DNA from: a virus
Virus record (IMG/VR): IMGVR_UViG_3300030943_000091
Location: 1 to 35,620 of that record
Reading direction: 5' to 3' (one strand)
Length of the DNA: 35,620 nt
The first letter of the stretch is position 1, and each line of letters starts with the position of its first letter. This document shows positions 1 through 5,857 of this stretch, piece by piece. Under the pieces are notes generated by a model that was not told where the DNA came from, searched no databases, and saw nothing but the letters and a program-made list of their open reading frames with translations. Made by a program: the position numbers and the translations under genes.

Positions 1-127
1 CCTGCGACATTTCGTCTTGTGTAAGATTTAAAATGTCTAACATCTTATTTTTTATAATCTTATCGAAAGTTGAATTGCCAGCAAATAATTTTTTGGCAAC
101 TGTTAATCTTTGAATTGATGTTATTGC
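1..127. repeat. Terminal direct repeat, left copy (circular contig overlap)
   Basis: These 127 bases are identical to positions 35494-35620. Both copies lie inside the portal gene and join it in frame, so the repeat is best read as the overlap of a circular assembly. A length of 127 equals a k-mer size commonly used by short-read assemblers, which argues against a physical terminal repeat of the virion DNA. The unique genome is then about 35,493 bp, either circular or circularly permuted. Confidence 0.93.
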
Positions 128-1660
128 GTCTTTTTCTTGTTCAAAAGCAGAAACAACTTCAACTGAATATCCTTTTTCAGAACTTAATTCTCCAGGATTT
201 ACGTTTTCAGTATAAACTCTATCTTTTACTGTTTTGCTTACTGGGATATCGTTTAAATCTGGATTATAATCAACGATCATTGACCATAAATTACCCAATT
301 GCTTCATATTATCTCTATAATATATAGAAATTGTTGATAATCTCTCCTCTAAATTAGATTGTATAACTTCAACCTCTCCAAGTGTTGCAATGCCTTTTTC
401 TGCTTGTCCTTTTATTTGAGAACTTGTTGCAGTTGCTCCATCGGCAAGAGTGTTTAAATAATTCATCAAATCAGTGTCGAAAGGAACGTCAGCAACATCA
501 ACTCTTTTCAAAATATCGTTTGGTTTTCCTGGTAAAGGATAAAATCCAAATGGCTGTGGTGTAAATGATTGAGGATCAAATGTGTCGCTTGCAGTACTAT
601 CATAGAAATTCATTCCGAATCCTCTGATAATACTCATTTCAAGATCTTGAGAAATTTTTATTGATAATGCTTTATGAATTGGTCTAACAACGTCAGAAGC
701 TCCATCGCTCCAGAAGTCAGTCATTTCTATATCATCACCCCAAGAAGTGAAAGGATAAAAGTCATTCATAAATATAGGAAGCTTTTTGTATAAGATATTT
801 CTTAATGGTGCTTCGTATAAAATTTGATTTTCACATAATACATAGTATTTTATTTCAAAGAATCCATTGTCTAAATATTCTTTTCTGTAATGTTCTTTTA
901 ATTGTACAATAGTTTCTCCAGTCAAATAAGATAAAGTATTGTCATATCCCAATTCTTTTAATCTCTCTTGTTTTTTTGAAAATTCTTCGTTAAAAGTTTT
1001 CATTGCAATAGCTCCTTCTGATGTTTTTGTAAGATATTCGACTATTTTATCAACGGCTTGTTTGTTGAATCTAGGATCTTTTTTTAATGATTTTAACGGT
1101 CTAAATATATTTACTTTTGACATATAGCTAGCAGATTGTAAATCGTTAGGATCTGTCAAAGGATCTACCAATATATCGTAAGGATCGCAAACGTCGATCA
1201 AAGGATAACCATTTTCAACGTTTACCTCGTAAAACGATCTACCATACAAAGCAACTTGCTTTTTGTCTGTTAAATCTTTTATAGTCATTTTACTTTCTGT
1301 CATTGTCCAATCCCAAATAGAATTTTTGTAAATAGTTTTAACGTGATCGTTGTCTTTATTTCTAAACTTTATTTGAGGGAAGTCATCTATTCTTGATAAA
1401 ATAGTTTTTACTGTTGTTTTTGTTAAAGGAAAAGAAATTGTTTGTCTTTGAGTAAGACGATTCATAAATGGCTTATTTCTATAATTTGCATAGTTTTCAT
1501 CCCACTCAGTAAGTCTTCTTTCTTTATATTTTTGACCTTCTTTAATTTCAAGGTCGCAAATAGTATAGTCGTCTTGTTCCATTAATTCTTGTTTAATGTT
1601 TTCGACTTCTTTTTCTACATTGATATCGATATATCTCTTTTGTGATTTTTCAATTATCAT
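1..1660 (-). CDS. Portal protein, N-terminal and central part (continues across the contig ends)
   Basis: This frame is open from an ATG at 1660 to the window edge and continues without interruption at 35493-35366, giving a protein of about 595 residues. It starts MIIEKSQKRYIDI. Features seen are an acidic N-terminal helix, a long alpha/beta body with WDENYANYRNKP and YGRSFYEVNVENGYPLID segments, and a helical C-terminal stem and barrel region. Size, sequence style and position right after terL and before the scaffold and coat genes identify a P22/SPP1-class portal: the dodecameric ring at the capsid vertex through which terminase pumps DNA. A strong promoter at 1785-1813 and a terminator-like hairpin lie directly upstream, so portal expression may depend on readthrough. 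The start has no SD. Portal identity is confident; the exact family is inferred. Confidence 0.88.
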   Translation of the reverse strand, partial: MIIEKSQKRYIDINVEKEVENIKQELMEQDDYTICDLEIKEGQKYKERRLTEWDENYANYRNKPFMNRLTQRQTISFPLTKTTVKTILSRIDDFPQIKFRNKDNDHVKTIYKNSIWDWTMTESKMTIKDLTDKKQVALYGRSFYEVNVENGYPLIDVCDPYDILVDPLTDPNDLQSASYMSKVNIFRPLKSLKKDPRFNKQAVDKIVEYLTKTSEGAIAMKTFNEEFSKKQERLKELGYDNTLSYLTGETIVQLKEHYRKEYLDNGFFEIKYYVLCENQILYEAPLRNILYKKLPIFMNDFYPFTSWGDDIEMTDFWSDGASDVVRPIHKALSIKISQDLEMSIIRGFGMNFYDSTASDTFDPQSFTPQPFGFYPLPGKPNDILKRVDVADVPFDTDLMNYLNTLADGATATSSQIKGQAEKGIATLGEVEVIQSNLEERLSTISIYYRDNMKQLGNLWSMIVDYNPDLNDIPVSKTVKDRVYTENVNPGELSSEKGYSVEVVSAFEQEKDAITSIQRLTVAKKLFAGNSTFDKIIKNKMLDILNLTQDEMSQ

Positions 1661-1686
1661 AATTTTTTGGTTAATTACCCCCACTT

Positions 1687-1752
1687 AAAAAAATAAAGCT
1701 AGATAACATTAAATTCTGGCGGGAATAGAATTTTTTGCTATCCAGCTTTATT
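1687..1752 (-). terminator. Large intrinsic terminator between terL and the portal gene
   Basis: Arms 1692-1705 and 1739-1752 form a 14-bp stem on the minus-strand RNA, with one G-U pair. A second perfect 6-bp hairpin (1712-1717 with 1727-1732, loop AUUCCCGCC) nests inside. Seven U residues (1693-1687) follow at once. It would stop transcripts coming from terL and also those from the promoter just upstream at 1785-1813. Confidence 0.72.
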
Positions 1753-1784
1753 GTATTAAATAAAGGTTAGGATTCGTTACATAT

Positions 1785-1813
1785 ATTATAAATCTTTTTT
1801 TATTATATGACAA
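1785..1813 (-). promoter_or_regulatory. Sigma-70 promoter inside the 3' end of terL, upstream of the portal gene
   Basis: TTGTCA (1813-1808) and TATAAT (1790-1785) are separated by exactly 17 bp, the same hexamers and spacing as the promoter at 4901-4929. The predicted transcript starts near 1778, passes the hairpin at 1687-1752 and then reaches the portal start. It yields either an attenuated structural operon or a small RNA of about 90 nt. Confidence 0.72.
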
Positions 1814-3242
1814 GATCTCTCATTTTTGGCGTTGTCATTGTGTAAGATTTATTATTGTTTTTCAATCTTTTAGCAAGTTCAAAATAAATTCTCATCATAA
1901 TATTATCGGCAATATCTGGAGAACGTCCTAAAAATTCCTTAACTTTGTCTTTAGATCTTATTTTATATTTACCTTCTTTTTCGATATCGTCAGCTTTCAA
2001 TTGTATGTCTAATTCAGAAATTAAATTTTCTTTTACAGTTTCAGATATAGTTTTAATCTTTATTGCTATTTTATGTTGATCAATCATTTCTGCTAATTCA
2101 TAATAACATTGATCCTTTAAAGAATTATAATTCGCTATACTTTTTGTAACGTTTAAATTGATATTGTCGGGCTGTTTTAGTTCAAAAGGGGAACTGTTAC
2201 CAATAAAACCTTTTGCACCGTTAATTTGATCAATAACGCCTCCACCGACACCGTTTTCATCTATTAATATGTGAGAATAAGGCACAAGATTCTCTCTTGA
2301 TATTTCTTTTATTCTTTGTTGAGTAAAATCTGTTGATTTCTTCTCATAAATTTCAAGACTTGTCATATTTAATCCAAACCAAACAGAAATTGTTGTTGTA
2401 TCTTTTCCAAAACGAGCGGGATCGCATATTATATAACGATCAGATATTTTTTCAGTTTCTTCTATGGTGTTTGTGAATAGATCAATAATGTTTTCATAAT
2501 CACAGATTGAATTGTCGTCATTGTCATATTCCCAATTGCCGAACATCATTCTCTCTTTTGTTGCTCGATCTTTAATTTCTGAAAGCATTTTTCCATATTC
2601 TTCGGCTGTATGTGGATTGTCAGTGTATAAAGCTTGAATTAAACAAGCGTTTACTGGCAGAGAGCCAGCTTTCCAATTCTTATAAATATCTTTAAATAAC
2701 CATCCTTTGTTAGGATTGAAAGTAAAAAGAATTTTAACTATTAAATTATATTCTTTATTTTTCCAACGTCCACATCTTATTTTTAATATATCAACACATT
2801 TAGATTTTATTTCTCCAGATTCATCAACTCCTCCCCCTGTAAACTCTAATGACCCAAAACGTTCAAACTCTGGATCAGATGGCATATATTTAAGATCTAG
2901 TAAATCAATTCTTGATCCGTTTATAAACTCTACGAAATTATATTTAGAATTTAATTTAAAGTCTGATCTAGGTATTTCATAATAAGAAACAACTCTTAAA
3001 AATGTTAGAAAAGTCGTACTCATTAATCTTTTTAATTCATTTCTTCCAAGAAACCAACGAGTGCCAGGGTACATATAACAATTTGTTAATAGCCATTCGC
3101 ACAAGATCCAACTCTTGCCTCCACCAGCACCACCACCAAAATAAACAAAATTTGTTACAGTGTCCCGTAACTTTTGCCAACAAATAAATTGTTTATTTGT
3201 TGGATGTATATTTATTTGTCCATTTTGGTTAGTTTCCGACAT
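1803..3242 (-). CDS. terL: Terminase large subunit (packaging ATPase and nuclease)
   Basis: The 479-residue protein has the two-domain layout of TerL. The ATPase half carries Walker A GGGAGGGKS at residues 36-44 and a Walker B-like GGGVDESGE near residue 140. The RNase-H-like nuclease half starts near residue 270 with YIICDPARFGKD and continues with HILIDENGVGGG and a late DIADNIMM acidic motif, giving three Asp positions for metal binding. It docks on the portal, translocates DNA into the procapsid and cuts the concatemer. The start overlaps the upstream stop as TAATG and has no SD. A promoter for the next operon lies within its last codons. Function is confident; the packaging type (headful or site-specific) cannot be told from sequence alone. 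Confidence 0.95.
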   Translation of the reverse strand: MSETNQNGQINIHPTNKQFICWQKLRDTVTNFVYFGGGAGGGKSWILCEWLLTNCYMYPGTRWFLGRNELKRLMSTTFLTFLRVVSYYEIPRSDFKLNSKYNFVEFINGSRIDLLDLKYMPSDPEFERFGSLEFTGGGVDESGEIKSKCVDILKIRCGRWKNKEYNLIVKILFTFNPNKGWLFKDIYKNWKAGSLPVNACLIQALYTDNPHTAEEYGKMLSEIKDRATKERMMFGNWEYDNDDNSICDYENIIDLFTNTIEETEKISDRYIICDPARFGKDTTTISVWFGLNMTSLEIYEKKSTDFTQQRIKEISRENLVPYSHILIDENGVGGGVIDQINGAKGFIGNSSPFELKQPDNINLNVTKSIANYNSLKDQCYYELAEMIDQHKIAIKIKTISETVKENLISELDIQLKADDIEKEGKYKIRSKDKVKEFLGRSPDIADNIMMRIYFELAKRLKNNNKSYTMTTPKMRDLVI

Positions 3243-3427
3243 TATTTAGTTTTAATGTTTATGAAAAAAGAGAAGTTTATCAATGTCAATCTTATAGTAT
3301 AATCTATTGAAACGTCTTGTTTTTTGAATCGTGTGATGTCGTATAATACATCAAAGCTAATAAATGTAACGCCTTTTATAATTTTCCATAGATTTACAAC
3401 GTCAAACTTAATTTTTGGTATTTTCAT
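3242..3427 (-). CDS. Small hypothetical protein between terS and terL
   Basis: This 61-residue basic protein begins MKIPKIKFDVVNLWKIIKG and is rich in Phe, Ile and Lys, with alternating hydrophobic stretches. Its stop overlaps the terL start (TAATG), so the two are probably translationally coupled. No family is recognised. Its place in the terminase block and tight packing argue that it is expressed; its role is unknown. Confidence 0.55.
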   Translation of the reverse strand: MKIPKIKFDVVNLWKIIKGVTFISFDVLYDITRFKKQDVSIDYTIRLTLINFSFFINIKTK

Positions 3428-3431
3428 ATTT

Positions 3432-3491
3432 TTAACTTAAAAGTCTTATTATTACTATTATTAAAATTACTATTAATAAAAATGTTATCAT
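3432..3491 (-). CDS. 19-residue hydrophobic micro-protein
   Basis: The open frame encodes MITFLLIVILIIVIIRLLS, essentially one transmembrane helix. Its ATG overlaps the upstream TGA as ATGA and sits in the CGTATGA context shared by seven other genes of this genome. It is the second of three short membrane-type frames in this phage's packaging and DNA regions. A real micro-protein is plausible, but a frame this short in AT-rich DNA can arise by chance. Confidence 0.35.
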   Translation of the reverse strand: MITFLLIVILIIVIIRLLS

Positions 3492-3709
3492 ACGTTTAGG
3501 GTTAAATTATTTAATTCTTTTGATAAAATAAAATCTATTCTTTTGATAGATATTCCAAGATCGTTTGAAATTGATAATCTTGTTTTGTTTCGCATTAATC
3601 GTTCTTCTAAAATATATTGAGATGAAATAGACATTTGATTTACTTTTCGCTTATTATTTAGATAAATATTTTTAGCAGTTTCAAATTTTCTCAATTCTAA
3701 TTTTGTCAT
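3488..3709 (-). CDS. Small basic protein with a possible helix-turn-helix
   Basis: The 73-residue product is predicted to be helical. Its C-terminal half has the look of a helix-turn-helix (LSISNDLGISIKRIDFIL). It starts inside the terS stop codon (ATGA overlap), so it is co-translated with the small terminase. It could be an accessory DNA-binding packaging factor; that is inference from position and shape only. Confidence 0.6.
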   Translation of the reverse strand: MTKLELRKFETAKNIYLNNKRKVNQMSISSQYILEERLMRNKTRLSISNDLGISIKRIDFILSKELNNLTLNV

Positions 3710-4152
3710 TCAATTTTTTTATTATTTTGATCAGATGGCACAATTATATTAAAACCAATTACGCTTTTACTTTCTCCGTTGTTTTGGATATTAAAGTTTG
3801 GTGGCAATTCTCCGAATTCATCTCTTTTCTTTTTGCTCATAAACTTATAAGCATTTGAATCATCATCCAGAGTTCTGAATATAGTTTCTCTAGCCCTATA
3901 AAACGGCATATTCATATAACCTTCTAATAACTGAAATTCTTCATTGTTAGCCTTTTTCCAATTATAATAAGTCCGTTCTGTAATACCAGCATAGCAACAA
4001 GCCTCCGACACTGTACAACCTATTGTAAAAGCGTGTTCTAACTTTTTCATAGTTTCATCTGTTTTTTTAGACACAGCCAAGCCAATTTTTTTATGTAATA
4101 ATTCTTTTTTTGTTTTCCTTCCAGTTTTCTTTTTTTCTTTTTTTACTTCCAT
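3706..4152 (-). CDS. terS: Terminase small subunit (DNA recognition)
   Basis: With the ATG at 4152 the protein has 148 residues. A Lys-rich N-terminus (MEVKKEKKKTGRKTKKE) is followed by a helix-turn-helix in the segment CTVSEACCYAGITERTYYNW, then a helical oligomerisation region. This is the usual TerS plan: it binds the packaging site and delivers DNA to TerL. A longer frame up to 4212 exists, but its extra 20 residues overlap the upstream gene and are low-complexity (YYYNYF, NSNNN), so the internal start is preferred. It overlaps the upstream TM gene by 10 nt and the downstream gene by ATGA. Family assignment rests on HTH type, size and position next to terL. Confidence 0.8.
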   Translation of the reverse strand: MEVKKEKKKTGRKTKKELLHKKIGLAVSKKTDETMKKLEHAFTIGCTVSEACCYAGITERTYYNWKKANNEEFQLLEGYMNMPFYRARETIFRTLDDDSNAYKFMSKKKRDEFGELPPNFNIQNNGESKSVIGFNIIVPSDQNNKKIE

Positions 4153-4328
4153 ATTATTATTGCTATTAATAAAATAATTATAATAGTATTTAGTATAGCA
4201 TAAAGTTTCCAACGATTTAATCTTTTATGTTTTCTTTGCAATGCTCCTTTTAAAAATTCAATCGTTCTGTTTTCTTCTCTTGCTTTTAAGTTTATCATTT
4301 TTTGATCTGATATTTGAGGCATATTCAT
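4143..4328 (-). CDS. Small single-pass membrane protein
   Basis: This 61-residue product has a charged N-terminal part (EENRTIEFLKGALQRKHKRLNRW) and a strongly hydrophobic C-terminal helix (LYAILNTIIIILLIAIIIWK). It starts within the last 71 nt of the metallopeptidase-like gene and ends 10 nt inside terS. The long 5' overlap makes the exact start uncertain, with a second ATG at 4298. The membrane helix is clear; function is unknown, and a holin or superinfection-type role is only a guess. Confidence 0.5.
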   Translation of the reverse strand: MNMPQISDQKMINLKAREENRTIEFLKGALQRKHKRLNRWKLYAILNTIIIILLIAIIIWK

Positions 4329-4713
4329 TTTCTTTATTTGTTAAATCTTCTATTAAGTCAGCCAACATATAGCAAGGTAATTCAGATGTATCGTGACCAA
4401 TTGGTTGTCCCACTTCTTCTAATGTATAAATTATTGCGTGTAGTAATTCGTGAGCTAGAGTTGATAAAGATCCTTTAAAGTTATAAATAACTAAAAAATT
4501 ATAATCTTTGTGAGTTAAATATCTAAAATGTCCTTTGACTTCATTTTGTTTTTTTGTAGGCTCTAATATCCTTTCAAAAAATTCTTCTGGAGCTATTAGT
4601 TTAATTTCTTTTATATATTCTTTTAAAAGTTTTAATTCTTTTTCAAGATCTTTTCCTTTTCCTTTAAGATATAATAAATTAAATGGAAACGGTTTTACTG
4701 TTTTTATTATCAT
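4258..4713 (-). CDS. HExxH metallopeptidase-like protein
   Basis: The 151-residue protein carries LAHELLHAIIYTLEE, an HExxH zinc motif at residues 88-92, with a conserved-looking Glu about 19 residues later (TSELPCYMLADLIED) that could be the third ligand. This helix-plus-Glu spacing recalls the small gluzincin-like proteins common in phages. The C-terminus is very basic (KSKRRKQND). It sits second in the packaging operon. Its start context AAAAAAGCGTATGA is fully complementary to the loop of the small RNA at 4931-5015. Zinc binding is likely; proteolysis and any target are unproven. Confidence 0.65.
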   Translation of the reverse strand: MIIKTVKPFPFNLLYLKGKGKDLEKELKLLKEYIKEIKLIAPEEFFERILEPTKKQNEVKGHFRYLTHKDYNFLVIYNFKGSLSTLAHELLHAIIYTLEEVGQPIGHDTSELPCYMLADLIEDLTNKENEYASNIRSKNDKLKSKRRKQND

Positions 4714-4726
4714 ACGCTTTTTTTAT

Positions 4727-4873
4727 TTAACTATTTAAAATTTCGTCTTCTCTTTTTTCAATGTCGTCTGCCATTTCTTTTACTTGTTCAGATGATAAAA
4801 TTAAAACTGGGTGATTCCTAGATTTCTTTACTAATTCGACCTGGCTTTTAGTAAGTTTTAATTTTATTTGCAT
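4727..4873 (-). CDS. 48-residue hypothetical protein, first gene of the packaging operon
   Basis: It encodes MQIKLKLTKSQVELVKKSRN followed by a helical acidic tail (MADDIEKREDEILNS). It begins about 20 nt after the predicted start of transcription of the promoter at 4901-4929 and is followed 14 nt later by the metallopeptidase-like gene. The short basic strand and two helices could suit a DNA-binding dimer, but no family is recognised. Confidence 0.6.
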   Translation of the reverse strand: MQIKLKLTKSQVELVKKSRNHPVLILSSEQVKEMADDIEKREDEILNS

Positions 4874-4900
4874 TAATTAAAGATACTTTTTTATAATATA

Positions 4901-4929
4901 ATTATACCATAGTTTTTGTTTTTTGACAA
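4901..4929 (-). promoter_or_regulatory. Late (packaging operon) promoter
   Basis: TTGTCA (4929-4924), a 17-bp spacer and TATAAT (4906-4901), with a TGG extended -10 element just upstream of the hexamer. The predicted start near 4894 precedes the 48-residue gene at 4873. This is the same hexamer pair as the promoter ahead of the portal gene, suggesting one late-promoter class. Confidence 0.78.
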
Positions 4930-4930
4930 T

Positions 4931-5015
4931 AAAAAAATACACAAAAAGCGTATGACAAATTGTGTATTTATTTATAGAGATAAACACCCTTTCGGGGATC
5001 GACCTTTTTATCTCC
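4931..5015 (-). ncRNA. Candidate small RNA 2 (about 84 nt) with an anti-start terminator loop
   Basis: It has its own promoter (5022-5051) and terminator. Predicted 5' part: stem GAGAUAAA (5014-5007) with UUUAUCUC (4984-4977), enclosing a small CCC-GAAA-GGG hairpin. 3' part: intrinsic terminator, 10-bp stem 4969-4960 with 4944-4935, then seven U residues. The 15-nt terminator loop is UUUGUCAUACGCUUU. Its UCAUACGCUUU segment, plus two stem bases, is complementary to AAAAAGCGUAUGA at the start of the gene at 4713 (13 nt), to 12 nt at the ERF gene start (11543) and 10 nt at the start at 17997. No coding frame is needed to explain it. A 32-codon plus-strand frame crosses the region but is probably incidental. 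Confidence 0.55.
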
Positions 5016-5021
5016 ACAATC

Positions 5022-5051
5022 ATTATAGCAAAAAAATAGCGCTAGTGTAAA
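5022..5051 (-). promoter_or_regulatory. Promoter of candidate small RNA 2
   Basis: TTTACA (5051-5046), an 18-bp spacer and TATAAT (5027-5022). The -35 lies inside the terminator hairpin of small RNA 1, so the two units are packed head to tail. Predicted start near 5015. Confidence 0.6.
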
Positions 5052-5104
5052 GCGTTCAATACACTAGCGCTATCCTTTTTAAACCAAACATAGAACATTT
5101 ATCC
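5030..5104 (-). ncRNA. Candidate small RNA 1 (about 75 nt)
   Basis: The transcript predicted from the promoter at 5111-5139 runs to a perfect 13-bp hairpin (5073-5061 with 5048-5036) followed by seven U residues (5036-5030). The 12-nt loop is AUUGAACGCUUU. Its last seven bases, ACGCUUU, also end the loop of small RNA 2 and are complementary to AAAGCGU, found directly before ATG in several genes. The plus-strand side is flanked by CCTTTTT, so the hairpin can terminate in both directions. No protein frame fits. Confidence 0.52.
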
Positions 5105-5110
5105 ACATAT

Positions 5111-5139
5111 ATTATATCATAAAATAAAAGCGCTGGCAA
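5111..5139 (-). promoter_or_regulatory. Promoter of candidate small RNA 1
   Basis: TTGCCA (5139-5134), exactly 17 bp, and TATAAT (5116-5111). The -35 is embedded in the terminator hairpin of the upstream cassette. A TTATCCACA sequence (5099-5107) overlaps the predicted start. Confidence 0.65.
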
Positions 5140-5153
5140 ATTGTTTGTCAGCG
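5121..5153 (-). terminator. Terminator of the SD-bearing cassette
   Basis: Stem 5153-5144 with 5140-5131 (10 pairs, one mismatch), loop CAA, followed by CUUUUAUUUU (5130-5121). It begins 8 nt after the last stop codon of the cassette. Confidence 0.7.
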
Positions 5154-5160
5154 TTATTTC

Positions 5161-5346
5161 TTAAAGTGATTCATATTGAGTTGGTACAATTATTTCATAC
5201 CCTAAGAGCCAATAGTCGTTATGCTTTTCTGCTATTTGAGGCTCTGAAACGATATGATCTGAAATATACCAGTCAAAATCTTTTATATCCACTTCTTTGT
5301 CGTTGATTATTATTTCAACTATCTCGTTGCTTATTTTTTCAAACAT
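5161..5346 (-). CDS. Small acidic protein, third gene of the SD-bearing cassette
   Basis: A 61-residue acidic protein (MFEKISNEIVEIIINDKEVD, then DFDWYISDHIVSEPQIAEKH). Strand-strand-helix character is likely. Its start has a textbook AGGAGG SD formed by the last codons of the preceding gene, 7 nt before ATG, which is unlike nearly all other genes here. A terminator follows directly. It resembles a small adaptor or inhibitor protein in size and charge, but no family is recognised and no function is assigned. Confidence 0.7.
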   Translation of the reverse strand: MFEKISNEIVEIIINDKEVDIKDFDWYISDHIVSEPQIAEKHNDYWLLGYEIIVPTQYESL

Positions 5347-5349
5347 TAT

Positions 5350-5520
5350 TCACCTCCTAAGTTTAAACATTCTGTTTATTCTTTCTTGATGTTCTTTTTT
5401 AGCCTGTTTATAATATGCACAACTCATATAAAATTTTTCTATATGAAGTGTACATTCTCCTCGATCTGTTACGTTTTGGACACAAGATGATTCAAATGGA
5501 CAAATATTTCCTTGATTCAT
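5350..5520 (-). CDS. Cys-rich 56-residue protein, second gene of the cassette
   Basis: It starts MNQGNICPFESSCVQNVTDR and has Cys residues at 7, 13, 23 and 34, a probable single zinc site, then a basic helical tail (KKEHQERINRMFKLRR). The C-x5-C element matches that of the preceding gene (CKFSSRC), so the two look like distant paralogues. It has a purine-rich SD (AAGGGGG) in the tail of the upstream gene, and its own last codons supply AGGAGG for the next gene. Stop is TGA. Function unknown; zinc binding is inferred from Cys spacing. Confidence 0.65.
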   Translation of the reverse strand: MNQGNICPFESSCVQNVTDRGECTLHIEKFYMSCAYYKQAKKEHQERINRMFKLRR

Positions 5521-5523
5521 TTT

Positions 5524-5697
5524 CTACCCCCTTACTAAAGGTTCTTTGTTTTCAAGAATCTTTAATTTCTTTTTTTCCACATCTTCCATTAAAACATAAA
5601 GTAAACATTTTTCAACGGGTTGAGGTATTTGTTCTTGGCAATATACCAAACTCATTGAATTATGGTTACAACGACTAGAGAATTTACATTTTTCCAT
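5524..5697 (-). CDS. Cys-rich 57-residue protein, first gene of the cassette
   Basis: The product begins MEKCKFSSRCNHNSMSLVYC, with Cys at 4, 10, 20 and 31 and a Lys-rich second half. The Cys pattern suggests one small zinc module. The start has a perfect AGGAGG at 5710-5705, spaced 7 nt from ATG, and follows a 160-nt structured leader whose hairpin loop is complementary to that SD. Stop is TAG, rare in this genome. No family is recognised; the tight three-gene coupling implies a joint role. Confidence 0.68.
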   Translation of the reverse strand: MEKCKFSSRCNHNSMSLVYCQEQIPQPVEKCLLYVLMEDVEKKKLKILENKEPLVRG

Positions 5698-5857
5698 TTT
5701 AATACCTCCTATATTAATTTGTTGGTAGACAACTAAATGAAGGAGGAGGACATTCAGCTGTCTACTAATAAATTAATTTATAAAGTAGGTTAAATAAATA
5801 TGTGCTTGTCGGCATACGTGTGAAATGGCGATAACTCACGTATAACATATTTATTTA
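5698..5857 (-). ncRNA. Structured 5' leader with an anti-SD hairpin loop (candidate cis-regulatory RNA)
   Basis: The predicted transcript starts at the foot of a perfect 13-bp stem (5857-5845 with 5803-5791), which encloses a 7-bp hairpin (5843-5837 with 5820-5814). Next comes a second element: outer stem 5777-5770 with 5720-5713, a 4x4 internal loop, then an uninterrupted 15-bp stem (5765-5751 with 5739-5725) containing two G-U pairs. The 11-nt loop is UCCUCCUCCUU. It is complementary to the AGGAGG at 5710-5705 just 3' of the hairpin, and to the SD of the gene at 5346. A pseudoknot or loop-SD pairing that closes the start site, opened by a signal or factor, is the simplest reading. It matches no riboswitch class that I recognise. 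Confidence 0.6.

Noticed and set aside
1-127. Physical direct terminal repeats of the virion DNA
   Set aside because: The repeat lies inside a gene, joins it in frame and has a length typical of an assembly k-mer overlap.
70-1127. Plus-strand open frames within the portal gene
   Set aside because: They are shadows of the long minus-strand portal frame, with low-complexity Leu/Gln/Phe-rich translations.
2707-3187. Plus-strand open frames inside terL
   Set aside because: They lie opposite clear Walker and nuclease motifs of terL and have no promoter or sensible product.
4153-4212. N-terminal extension of TerS
   Set aside because: The extra residues (YYYNYF, NSNNN) are low-complexity and overlap the upstream membrane-protein gene; the ATG at 4152 fits the usual Lys-rich TerS start.
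4977-5014. tRNA-like T-arm (GGTCGATCCCC) in the small-RNA region
   Set aside because: Only about 40 nt are structured; there is no acceptor stem, anticodon arm or CCA.
4952-5050. Plus-strand 32-codon frame with an AAAAAGCGTATG start context
   Set aside because: It runs opposite two promoters and a terminator and has no plus-strand promoter; the start-like context is better explained as the complement of the small-RNA loop. It stays an alternative reading.
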